Positions 1-7,878 of a stretch of DNA of 17,044 nt are shown here, piece by piece. The DNA is from Ignavibacteria bacterium (lineage in GTDB: Bacteria > Bacteroidota > Ignavibacteria > Tepidaquicellales > Tepidaquicellaceae), in NCBI GenBank assembly GCA_016719565.1, contig JADJYU010000017.1, forward strand, positions 1-17,044, in the 5' to 3' direction. The translations under genes and the position numbers were made by a program. Every line of letters begins with the position of its first letter. Positions within the stretch are counted from its first letter, which is position 1. The notes under the pieces were generated by a model, which was not told the DNA's origin, searched no databases, and saw only the letters and a list, made by a program, of their open reading frames with translations.

Positions 1-249
1 ATTCCGGGAGATAAACGAATACGATGAGGAAATGATAGCGGGTGAGGATTTCGATCTATATAAAGATTGAGAAAGACTGGAAAGATCGAGTTTATAGAAA
101 ATAGTTATATATGAATCGCCCAGGCGATACAGAAAATTCGGTTATACAAAGTATTCAAGAACTGGACAATAAATTCAATTTCAGTTTTTATTGGGAAAAG
201 TGTTTCCAAAAGCTGGGATCCTGTCAAGGATGAAAATTATGAATTATGA
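1..249 (+). CDS. C-terminal part of a probable family 2 glycosyltransferase (5' end outside window, frameshifted)
   Basis: The window opens inside a gene. The first frame (from base 2) contains GEDFDLYK, which resembles the ED-containing acceptor-site motif of GT2 glycosyltransferases, and stops at 68-70. A second frame (101-142) gives VIYESPRRYRKFGYTK, and a third ends in GKSVSKSWDPVKDENYEL with a stop at 247-249. Joined by single-base corrections, these pieces make one coherent basic C-terminus, as in GT2 enzymes where the catalytic domain is followed by an SPRR-type segment. The family call rests on short motifs only. The gene ends about 60 bases before tgt. I cannot name a substrate, and another membrane-associated transferase is possible. 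Confidence 0.45.
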
Positions 250-310
250 GTGCGAATTATGAATTAAGTTATGATAAAAGTAATAATCAGATTCAGGAAT
301 ACAAGGCAGG

Positions 311-1435
311 ATGAAAAAGATTTTTAAAGTTCTTTCAAATAGCGCAGAAGACGGAGTCAAAGCAAGACTCAGTGAGAGTGATACAGAAAGTTCGCAGATA
401 GAAACTCCTGTATTCATGCCCGTCGGTACGCTTGGAAATGTTAAGGCATTGGAGCAAAGAGAGCTGATTTAGATTTGATTCGAGAATAATGCGTGCCAAT
501 ACTTATCATTTATTCCTGCGGCCCGGAATGGAAGTAATAAAATGCAGGTGAATGTTCGCAAGTTTATGAACTGGGACAGAAGTCTGCTTACAGACAGCGG
601 AAGTTTTCAGGTATTCAGTCTTGCAAAGCTGAGAAAAATTTCCGAAGAAGGTTGAGTTCTCTTCACATCTGAATGGTGATAAATGTTTTTCACGCCGGAG
701 AAAGTTATTTGATATTCAGAGATCGATCGGATCAGATGGTATGATGCCGCTTGACGAATGTCTTCCTTATCCGTGTGAACATGCAAGAGTAAAGAAATCC
801 ATCGGACTTACTTACAGATGGGAGAAGCGATGTTTTGAGCATATGAAATACGGAAAGTAAATACGGCGGGAAGCAGTTTTTATTTTCCATTAATCAGGAA
901 GCGCATTCAAGGATCTTAGAAAGGAAAGCATAGAAATGCCTTCTGAAATTGATATGACGGAAATGCGATCGGAGGACTTGCAGTAGGTGAAGGGAGAATG
1001 AGATCATGTGATGTGCAATCCCTGCACGGATCATATGAGTAAAGATAAGCCCAGATATTTAATGGGAGGTAGGCACCAATTGATCTTAGCGAAAGCGTGC
1101 AGAGAGGAGTGGATATGTTTGACTGCGTTATGCCGACAAGAAATGCAAGACACGGCAGACTGTTTACGACATATGGTGAGATAAATCTTTGGAGCTCTTT
1201 ACATAAGTTCAATAGCGATTCGCCTGATCCGGAATACCAGGATCTATACATCGGAAAATTATTCACTGGCGTCTATCTGGGAACATTTATTCATCTCAAA
1301 TGAGATACTCGGATTCCAACTTGCGACAATTCATAACATTGGATTTATCTGAACCTTATGAAAAACATCGACACAGGCAATTGAAAACAGGAACAGATTT
1401 TTAAGTTTTAAAAAGGAATTTTAGAAAGTATTTAA
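311..1435 (+). CDS. tgt: Queuine tRNA-ribosyltransferase (Tgt), frameshifted as sequenced
   Basis: Tgt exchanges guanine-34 of GUN-anticodon tRNAs for the queuine precursor preQ1. The protein starts MKKIFKVLSNS at 311 and shows family motifs in order: FMPVGTLGNVKAL, RANTYHLFLRPG, LTDSGSFQVFSL, SDGMMPLDEC, KDKPRYLMG, VQRGVDMFDCVMPTRNARHG (which carries the catalytic Asp of the family) and ending near NEILGFQLATIHN. The reading frame changes many times, so no single open frame covers it; corrected length is about 375 codons, normal for Tgt. Two invariant features look altered: TDSGG reads TDSGS, and the CxCxxC zinc ligands before the final helix are not readable. It precedes yajC, the same order as in many bacteria. 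Damage is most likely consensus error. Confidence 0.9.
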
Positions 1436-1487
1436 GTAACATTAAAAAAGATATTAATTAAGTAAAATTAAATTAACAAAATAAAAA

Positions 1488-1799
1488 ATGGAATTATCAA
1501 ATTTAATATTTTTACAGCAGGCGCCGGGCAGGATAGAATCAATTTTAAGTTCAATTGTACCGTTTCTTCTTATCATATTTGACATTTTCTATTTTCTGAT
1601 ATTAAGACTTCAGCAGAGAAAAGACAGAAGGAAGAGCCAAGCTGCTTGAGTCAATTAGAAAAGGTGATAAAATAATTACAGCCGGCGGAATTCACGGTTT
1701 GGTCGAAGGACTTGATAGAAAGTTCAATGCTCGTAAAGATCTCCAGATAACGTGAAAGTGAAAATGGAAGAGATCGTGTTACAACAATAATAGAATTAA
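1488..1799 (+). CDS. yajC: Preprotein translocase subunit YajC, frameshifted as sequenced
   Basis: YajC is a small inner-membrane protein associated with SecDF. Translation from the ATG at 1488 gives MELSNLIFLQQAPGR, then a single hydrophobic segment (about residues 20-40, SSIVPFLLIIFDIFYFLIL), then QQRKDRRK. After a frameshift near 1645 the sequence continues LLESIRKGDKIITAGGIHG, the YajC hallmark, and DNVKVKME. The usual IRPQQ reads LRLQQ. Corrected length is about 100 residues, typical. The stop is uncertain because the frame shifts again near 1770; 1797-1799 is the most likely stop. It lies 52 bases after tgt. No secD follows; the next gene is ribBA. Confidence 0.85.
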
Positions 1800-1837
1800 C
1801 GGATGTTGAACCTGAAAAAATCTTTATTAGGTTAATC

Positions 1838-3082
1838 ATATTTGAAGAAGGAAAGAAATACAGTTTAAGCACCATTGATTCCACTTTATCTGATTTCAGA
1901 AAAGTTAGGATCATTATAGTGGTGGATGATAAGGGACAAGCAGGGAAAATGAAGGCGATACGTGATCTTCTCAACTTGGAGAAGACTACTCCCGAACTTA
2001 TAAGACCTCTGGCGAAGCATGCAAGGGGACTGATCTTGCATTGCCGATGGAGAGATGAGAGACTGAAGGGCTTGATCTGAATCTGATGACTTTCATTAAT
2101 ACTTCCTTCCATGAGACGGCGTTACGAATCAGTAGAATTATTTGCATGGAACGACTGCAGGCATTTCCCGCATCAGACAGGTGTATGAACTATATTATCT
2201 CTTATTGACGGTAAGACAAAGCCGTCGTCTTGGAAGACAAGGACATATATTTCCATTAAGATCAGCGCCGGGCGGAGTGCTGCGCAGAGCAGGACATACT
2301 GAAGCGACTGTAAGATCTTGCAAGATTGTCAGGACATTATCCTGAGGAGTTTTATGTGAGGTAATGAAGAGAACGGTGAAATGGCAAGACTTCCCGATTT
2401 GTTTGTTATAGCCGAGAAATTTCGGAATTAAAATTATTTCCATAAAAGATCTGATAGAGTACAAGACTGCAGAGAGGGAAATTCTTGTAAGTCAGCTTGT
2501 AGAGACAAATCTTCCGAGTGAATTCGGAGGTTTAAAGTCATTTTATATACCCGTGAGTTGACAACAAAGAGCATATAGCAATTATAAAGGTAAGATAAAT
2601 CCAAGATGCCGGTGCTGGTTTAGAGTTCACTCAGAATGTCTGACGGGTGAGTATATTGATTCCTTTGGATACGGCTACGGAAGATCAACTTCATCAGTCA
2701 TTAAGAATGATCAGAGAGAACAGTTCAGGAGTTGTTAGCTGCCGCCGTCAGGAGGGCAGGGAATCGGACTTCACAATAAGCTGAAGGCATACAACATTCA
2801 GGAAAAAGGTAAGGATACGGTCAAAGCGAATCTTGCGATGGTTTCCTTCGGATCTTAGAAATTACGGAATTGGGGCGCAGATACTAAGAGATCTCGGGTA
2901 AGAAAAATGAGACATTTGACAAACAATCAAAGAAGATAGTCGGATTGAATGCATACGGACTGGAAATAACTGAAAGGGTACCGATTGAAATTAAGAAGCA
3001 AACAATACAAACAGATATTATCTTGAAACAAAAAAACAAGCTGGGACATTTACCTTTTGATAAACTCAAAAGATCTGCATAA
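1838..3082 (+). CDS. ribBA: Bifunctional 3,4-dihydroxy-2-butanone 4-phosphate synthase / GTP cyclohydrolase II (RibBA), frameshifted
   Basis: RibBA supplies both precursors of riboflavin: the RibB half converts ribulose 5-phosphate to dihydroxybutanone phosphate and the RibA half opens GTP. The RibB half shows STIDSTLSDFRK, the acidic loop RENEGDT (1942-1962), AKHARGL, NTSFHETA, GTTAGIS, and the end-of-domain run HIFPLRSAPGGVLRRAGHTE. RibA shows VHSECLTGE, the catalytic RQEGR (2746-2760), KANLA, LTNN and KKIVGLNAYGLEI-like sequence, ending HLPFDKLKRSA. Many frameshifts interrupt it. Two of the three RibA zinc cysteines (RCDCG) read GYGYG. The start is uncertain: an ATA at 1838 sits where the usual ATG should be. 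Corrected length is about 410 codons, normal for the fusion. Confidence 0.92.
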
Positions 3083-3127
3083 AAATAACACTAAAAAACT
3101 AAAAGTAAAAAACTAAACTAAGAAAAA

Positions 3128-3608
3128 ATGGATTATCGTATATCTCACAAGGTCAAAGATTAGTAGAAATTGAAAATGAGTTAATGAGACAGAAGACCAC
3201 TGGAAGGAAACTTGTAAATGAAAAAGATCATAGAAGCCCGTTCACACGGTGACCTGAGCGAGAACGCAGAGTATGATGCAGCTAAGGAAGCTGAAGTCAT
3301 CTTGAATTTAAAATAGGCAAGCTCGAGACAATGCTTTCGAGTAAAATTATTTCACCTGATGATATGCCGAATGATGAAGTTTATATATTGTCTGTAGTAA
3401 AAGTTCTTGACACTAAACTGAAAGAAGGAATTTACATACACTCTTGTATCACCGAGAAGCTGACTTTGGGCATGACTAAGAATTTCAGTAACATCTCAAT
3501 TTTTAACGTGCGCTGCTCGGTAAGAAAAAAATGAAACAATGATTGAAATAAGCGTTCCGAACTGGAGTAACTAAATACAAAATGGTGGATATATCTAAAT
3601 TAGACTAA
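3128..3608 (+). CDS. greA: Transcription elongation factor GreA, frameshifted as sequenced
   Basis: GreA enters the secondary channel of RNA polymerase and stimulates cleavage of backtracked RNA. The ATG at 3128 gives MDYRI, followed after frameshifts by RLVEIENEL, TTGRKL, then the coiled-coil tip IIEARSHGDLSENAEYDAAKE, whose acidic residues (GDLSEN) are the catalytic ones. The C-terminal FKBP-like domain reads KIISPDDMPNDEVY, VKVLDTKLKE, and finally IEISVPN, GVTKYKMVDISKLD before the stop at 3606-3608. About 158 residues after correction, the normal GreA length. It starts 45 bases after ribBA and the next gene begins two bases after its stop, so ribBA, greA and the MCE gene probably share a transcript. 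Confidence 0.93.
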
Positions 3609-3610
3609 TA

Positions 3611-4530
3611 ATGCAGAAAGTAAATCATCAGAGTTTAAAGTAGGTTTGTTTGTATTTGCAACGGCTTTTATAGTTATTCTTTTTCAATATTCTGGGCAAA
3701 AGGATTTCAGTCGGACTGGCTATTTTTGAAGGAGTATGTGGTTTTATTTTCCCAAAGTCAGCGGACTGAATGAAGGTGATCAGGTAAGTCTGAACGGTGT
3801 GAGAAAGGTAAAATAGATAAGATAGAACTTCAGGGAGATTCGGTGAAAATATCATTCAGTATGAATAAGAAGCTAATGTATAAAAGAAGATTACTATATT
3901 TATGTAGCGGCGGCAGAGCTTACAGGCGGTAAGTATTATACATTGAACCCGGAAAAGTACAACTGTTGTTCCACCAGGCACACCGTTACTCCGGTACTCC
4001 CGGAGCTGATTTTCCCACGCTTATGGCGTTCATTCGCGATCTGACTACCGATGTGAGTACTGATCAGGGGAGTTTAAAGTCAACTGAAAATCTTAATGTG
4101 GTAATTGCAAATGTAAATGATATTGTCGGCGATGAGGGTTTGAAGAATTCTATCAGGCGACTGTGACTATTTCTGTCTGTTACATCTCAGAATCTGAATC
4201 AGCTTATCAATGAAAGCAGAAGCGGGATAAACGGACTTACTACACAGGCGGGAAATACACTGGAGTCAATAGATCTCAAGTGGGGACAACGGAAAAGAAT
4301 CAAAAAATACTTTACTGGGAGATTCAGACGCTGACAAGACAATCGATACGCTTGCCGTTAATCTGAATATAGTTAAATGATATTAATAATAAAGAGAAAG
4401 GTACGGTAAGTTTCTTACTGACGATGAATTTTTCAACAATATCAATACTACTCTGTCGGAAATTGAGAAGCTATCAAAGAATATAAGAAAGAACGGCGTT
4501 AAGCTGAATATATTACAGACTAGAATTTAA
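3611..4530 (+). CDS. MCE/MlaD-family lipid-transport protein, frameshifted as sequenced
   Basis: MlaD-type proteins are anchored in the inner membrane and form hexameric rings that carry lipid across the periplasm with an MlaFE ABC transporter. Corrected translation reads EFKVGLFVFATAFIVILF (one N-terminal membrane segment), then the MCE domain with FPKVSGLNEGDQVSLNGV, GKIDKIELQGDSVKISF, AAELTGGKYY and PGTPGADFP. A long C-terminal helical part follows (LNVVIANVNDIVG, TNLSVTSQNLNQLI, NEKGTVGKFL-like, EKLSKNIRKNG), usual for the family. Several single-base frameshifts break it, at about 3640, 3815, 4165, 4280 and 4370. As sequenced the last frame stops at 4528-4530. No MlaE/MlaF partner is in the window. 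A terminator follows directly. Confidence 0.88.
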
Positions 4531-4533
4531 AAT

Positions 4534-4570
4534 AAAAAAGCCGGATAATAAATTATTTTCCGGCTTTTTT
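4534..4570. terminator. Bidirectional intrinsic terminator between convergent genes
   Basis: AAAAAAGCCGG (4534-4544) pairs perfectly with CCGGCTTTTTT (4560-4570) across a 15-base AT-rich loop. The T-run on one side and the A-run on the other make it work in both directions. It lies 3 bases after the MCE gene stop and 14 bases beyond the stop of the opposing PorV/PorQ-like gene, so it can end both transcripts. Confidence 0.85.
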
Positions 4571-4584
4571 ATGTATATGAAATA

Positions 4585-5531
4585 TTATTTCAATAAAAAT
4601 CCAACATCAATCTTATGCGTTGCGCCGACATTACCCATAGAATTAAAAGCGTAATCGAAAGAATAATTGTCAAGAAATTTCACACCTATACCGGTAGAGA
4701 ATCCGGCTATTCCCAGTGAGCTTCCTGTTTTCAGATCCTGTCTCTGAGCATTATCATAACCGATCCTGAAATCAATATTATCACTCAGGTCAAATTCACC
4801 GCCTACAGAAAGGTTCTTAAATTTATCAAGAAAGTCTTCTGTGGTCTGAGTCAGATCACTGAATTCGAAATGAACTCTTAAAGGCAAATGTTCAAGTTTT
4901 TTACTGACGCCGACTCTCATATCAAGCGGAAGATCTTCTTTGTATCATTATATTTGCTGATCTGGGTGCCGAGATTAAGCAGACTGAAACCGAAATTCCA
5001 GTTACTTGGAGGATTACATAAAGCAGACCGAGGTCAACTGCAACAGCTGATGAATTAAAATCATCGATCTGAGAATAAATATATTTAAGATTTGCTCCGT
5101 AGTAAAAGTTCGGTCTGAAATTATTTGAATAACTTACGGAAACTGCGAGATCATTTGCGGAAAAAGTGCCGAGACTGTTTGACTGTTCGTCGAATTTCTC
5201 AAAACTGCCGTAGTTGAAATACTTCACGGAAGCGCCAATATATCCAATGTCTTTATACCTTTGCCCGTAAGAAATATTCCCTGAATTTATGTCCAGTAAA
5301 TATTTATAAAACCGACATAGCCTGTGTATTCTGAATTGTCGACAGCGCAGCAGGATTATAAAAGAGAGCGTTCACATCTCCGGTATTAGTTACAAAACTT
5401 CCGCCAAGCGAAGAAGCTCTTGCTCCGACGTCAAGTCTTAGGAAATTGTAACTGTCATTTTGTGAGTAACTGTTAACGGAAAAAAGGGAAAGAAATATTA
5501 AAGAAATTATTAGTGATCTGATTTTCAGCAT
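4585..5531 (-). CDS. PorV/PorQ family outer-membrane beta-barrel protein, two frameshifts
   Basis: The gene starts at the ATG at 5531 with a signal peptide (MLKIRSLIISLIFLSLFS, then VNSYSQND). The mature N-terminus FLRLDVGARASSLGGSFV...GDVNALFYNPAAL is the signature of the PorV/PorQ family of FadL-like barrels, some of which serve type IX secretion. The rest shows alternating aromatic strands (NFYYGANLKYIYSQID, HLPLRVHFEFSDL, IDFRIGYDNAQ) and ends in a barrel-like VGATHKIDVGFLLK. The frame shifts near 4921 and between 5228 and 5303; corrected length is about 315 residues, normal for the family. I cannot separate PorV, PorQ and unassigned paralogues. No other type IX gene is nearby, so a role in type IX secretion is only possible. 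Confidence 0.82.
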
Positions 5532-5595
5532 TTTTCTTAATTTGTTAAAGAATGAGTAACAATTGTCTTGTCATAAATTCATTTTTAGTTTAACA

Positions 5596-5624
5596 ATAAT
5601 ATTAGTTTCGATATTTATTGTCAA
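5596..5624 (-). promoter_or_regulatory. Possible sigma70-like promoter of the PorV/PorQ-like gene
   Basis: On the minus strand TTGACA (5624-5619) is followed after exactly 17 bases by TATTAT (5601-5596), 65 bases upstream of the ATG at 5531. The -35 matches the sigma70 consensus fully and the -10 differs at one base. Bacteroidota housekeeping promoters usually look different (TTG and TAnnTTTG), so function depends on the host sigma factor. The surrounding stretch 5532-5756 is AT-rich and holds no gene that I can support. Confidence 0.4.
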
Positions 5625-5756
5625 TTGCAAATTTGAAGTGAATATAGAGTTATTTGAATTTGTAGAGGACGTTTAAATTATATAGAACACATAAAGATTA
5701 ATCAATAACGAATTAATAAAATCCTGACTGGATGATAATAATTTATTCTAATATTA

Positions 5757-6050
5757 TGACACCCCTACCAAAATGTCACCCCTACCAAAATGTCACCCAT
5801 ATCAATATGTCACCCTACGGGGTTTGTTGTTTCGTAGAATTGCAGCTACCAATATGTCCCTACGGGTTTGTTGTTTCGTAGAATTGTAGCTACTAATATG
5901 CTCGCCTACGGGGTTTGTGTTCGTAGAATTGTAGCTACCATATGTCACCCCTAAGGGTTGTTGTTGCGTGAATTATAGCTACCATATGTCACCTACGGGG
6001 TTGTTGTTGCGTAGAATTATAGCACCAATATGTCACCCCTATAGAGTTGT
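5757..6050 (+). repeat. Left repeat array: CCCCTACGGGG-type core, 44-47 base period
   Basis: Core starts (TGTCA or variant) occur at 5808, 5855, 5899, 5943, 5987 and 6031, spaced 47, 44, 44, 44 and 44 bases. Each unit reads ATGTCACCCCTACGGGGTTT-like core followed by TGTTGTTTCGTAGAATT and GTAGCTACCAAT, with small losses between copies. The core contains a GC-rich hairpin (CCCC/GGGG around TAC), and the tail contains the palindrome GTAGCTAC. Before the first full unit lie three short 17-base copies (5757, 5774, 5791). The core is the reverse complement of the core in the right-hand array at 6128-6640, but the tail sequence differs. No coding function is apparent. Confidence 0.9.
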
Positions 6051-6127
6051 TTTTTTATATATTAACATTTATAAATAACAATACCAATTATGGTGTTTGT
6101 GGTAATTTGGAGAAACACAATTTAATC

Positions 6128-6640
6128 AAACCCCGTAGGGTAACATTTTTGCAAAAAAACAAAATAATATAACCCCGTAGGAGTGACATCTTGGTAGAAA
6201 GATTAACAATAAATATAAAACCCCGTAGGGGTGACATCTTGGTAGAAAAAAATAATAAAATAATAAAACCCCGTAGGGGTGACATCTTGGTAGAATGATT
6301 AACAATAATTATAAAACCCCGTAGAGGTGACATCTTTGTAGAAAAAATACCAAAATATTATAACCCCGTAGGGGTGACATCTTGGTAGAAAGATTAACAA
6401 TAATATCATAACCCCGTAGAGGTGACATCTTGGTAGAAAAAATAATAAATAATAAACCCCGTAAGGTGACATCTTGGTAGAAAGATTAACAATAAATATA
6501 AAACCCCGTAGAGGTGACATCTTTGTAGAAAAATCCAAAATAATAAAACCCTTAGGTGACATCTTGGTAGAATTAACAATAAATATCAAACCCCGTAGGG
6601 GTGACATATTTATAGAAATTATTTTGGTGAGGAATTAACA
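6128..6640 (-). repeat. Right repeat array: 11 units, 48-base period, two alternating unit types
   Basis: Units begin with CCCCGTAG or a variant at 6131, 6173, 6221, 6269, 6317, 6364, 6412, 6457, 6504, 6549 and 6591; modal spacing is 48. Each has the core CCCCGTAGGGGTGACAT then CTTGGTAGA and a tail. Tails are of two kinds: type A contains GATTAACAATAAATAT, type B is A-rich (AAAATAATAAAATAAT). They alternate: B at 6131, A 6173, B 6221, A 6269, B 6317, A 6364, B 6412, A 6457, B 6504, A 6549, so the true period is a 96-base dimer. The last copy (6591) has a diverged tail. Minus-strand open frames across it (6088-6607) only translate the repeat (MSPLRGF every 16 residues), so I do not call them genes. 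Confidence 0.92.
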
Positions 6641-6657
6641 ATTCAAAATTTGAAGTA

Positions 6658-6932
6658 TCATTTAATTTTAAAGTCAGTTTCATCCGGTTGCAGCGGGATA
6701 TCTTCGAAAATAACGGATTTTACATATGATCCGGAAGGGACCCTTTCTTTAGATCACTTAGAAAATCATTCACCAGACCTGAATCACCCTGCGCTTCAGA
6801 TTCCACATCACCGTTAAATAAATTTTTAACATAACCTGTTAAACCGTATTCCTTTGCTTTTTTGTAAGCGAAGTAGCGGAACCCAACTCCCTGAACAAAT
6901 CCTTTAACCGTTATTTTAATTCTTTTTTCCAA
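6658..6932 (-). CDS. acyP: Acylphosphatase, one frameshift near the C-terminus
   Basis: Acylphosphatase hydrolyses carboxyl-phosphate bonds in small acyl phosphates. The protein MEKRIKITVKGFVQGVGFRY carries the family signature GxVQGVGFR with the phosphate-binding Arg, and GLTGYVKNLFNGDVE carries the catalytic Asn and the second signature. The frame breaks near 6740 in the run of C (GGGACCC); removing one base restores SGSYVKSVIFEDIP and a stop at 6658-6660, giving about 91 residues, the usual length. The start is a TTG (6930-6932) inside the end of the upstream EamA gene, a 22-base overlap. It is the last gene of the unit that begins at 10385, and its substrate in that context is unknown. 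Confidence 0.93.
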
Positions 6933-7855
6933 AATAATTTTCTAAGGTTTGTAATACCTGTGAATTCAGAGATCAGCAGACCGCAGACCATTATAACGGC
7001 TCCGGTGATCTGATTTGAATTCATAATTTCATTTAATATAATGTAAGCAAACAGCAAAGCAAAGAGCGGTTCCATATTATAAATTATACCTGCCCGGAGC
7101 GGAGTCGTAAGATGCTGATATTTTGTCATTAGTACGATGCTTATAAGAGTGGAAAAGATTGTTGTATAAATAAGAGTGATTATCAGGACAGGTTCAGAAG
7201 TAAATTTTATTTCATCCATGATGAGATATTCATAGAAGAATGTGAAAAACAGACCCAGCGCAGCGGAGGTTACGAACTGACCTAAAATAAGAATATTGAG
7301 ATCAGCGGATTCGGAAAATTTATTCAGAAGAACAATATGTATGGCAAAAAAGAAGGCGCAGAAGAGAGTCAGAATATCTCCGGTATTCGGAATTATCTCA
7401 AATGATTCCGATAAAATATATAGTCCGGCGAGCACAACCATAGCTCCCAGAAGACTGGTGAGTTTAGGCTTTGATCTTAATACAAAATACTGAATAACAG
7501 GTATAAATATAAGATTCGATGCAGTGATAAAAGCGGACTTGGTAGCGGTTGTAAACTGTAAGCCGATCGTCTGAAATATAAAACCCAGCACCATAAAAAG
7601 TCCGAGCAGCAGACCGGGTTTCAATTCACGGAAACTAACATTCTTCAGCTTACTTTTAAACAGAATTAAAAATAATAACAGAGTCAGTGTAAATCTGATA
7701 AAATTAAAAAGCACCGGTGAAACTGTATCCAGTGAAAGTTTTATAAGCGGAAAGGAAAGGCCCCAGAGAAATGTTACAAAGAGAAGAATCAGCTCAGCTT
7801 TATACAGAACTAAAATATTATTTTCGGAATAATTTTTATTTCCGGTTTGATTCAA
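6911..7855 (-). CDS. EamA/DMT superfamily transporter
   Basis: A 314-residue integral membrane protein of the drug/metabolite transporter superfamily, with the typical 10 membrane segments in two EamA repeats. The first repeat opens with ELILLFVTFLWGLSFPLIKLSL and FNFIRFTLTLLLFLIL, the second with ILTLFCAFFFAIHIVLLNKF and ends ITGAVIMVCGLLISEF. The sequence FxWGxxFPxIK and the helix pair PLFALLFAYIILNE are family features. The first codon is TTG (7853-7855), 23 bases after the UbiA-type gene stop, with no clear Shine-Dalgarno; no in-frame ATG precedes the first membrane segment. The 3' end overlaps the acylphosphatase. Substrate cannot be read from sequence; its place beside lipid-carrier enzymes leaves export of a metabolite or flipping of a lipid-linked sugar as possibilities. 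Confidence 0.9.
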   Translation of the reverse strand: MNQTGNKNYSENNILVLYKAELILLFVTFLWGLSFPLIKLSLDTVSPVLFNFIRFTLTLLLFLILFKSKLKNVSFRELKPGLLLGLFMVLGFIFQTIGLQFTTATKSAFITASNLIFIPVIQYFVLRSKPKLTSLLGAMVVLAGLYILSESFEIIPNTGDILTLFCAFFFAIHIVLLNKFSESADLNILILGQFVTSAALGLFFTFFYEYLIMDEIKFTSEPVLIITLIYTTIFSTLISIVLMTKYQHLTTPLRAGIIYNMEPLFALLFAYIILNEIMNSNQITGAVIMVCGLLISEFTGITNLRKLFWKKELK

Positions 7856-7878
7856 ATTTAATGTTGATCAGCAGATTA

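Noticed and set aside
231..290. Short tandem GAATTATGA-like repeat between the glycosyltransferase tail and tgt
   Set aside because: The copies are 8-9 bases, AT-rich and irregularly spaced, so chance or sequencing noise in this poor stretch is sufficient.
1780..1837. FMN riboswitch before ribBA
   Set aside because: The space between yajC and ribBA is under 60 bases and shows none of the conserved FMN-aptamer segments.
1651..2464. Open minus-strand frames opposite ribBA and yajC
   Set aside because: They are antisense to strongly recognisable conserved genes and show no family features; they stay open only because the sense frames are shifted.
311..4530. A decaying or pseudogenised housekeeping cluster
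   Set aside because: tgt alone could be lost, but yajC, ribBA, greA and an MCE gene all broken at the same density, next to intact genes, is not a natural pattern; low-quality consensus is simpler.
6299..6607. Repeat-encoded proteins on the minus strand
   Set aside because: The translations are the 48-base repeat read in frame, with no ribosome site and with breaks wherever a unit is not a multiple of three.
5757..6640. CRISPR array
   Set aside because: The repeats have a core of about 28 bases with 16-20 base intervals, but the intervals are repeated (two alternating types on the right, one type on the left) rather than unique, and no cas gene is present.
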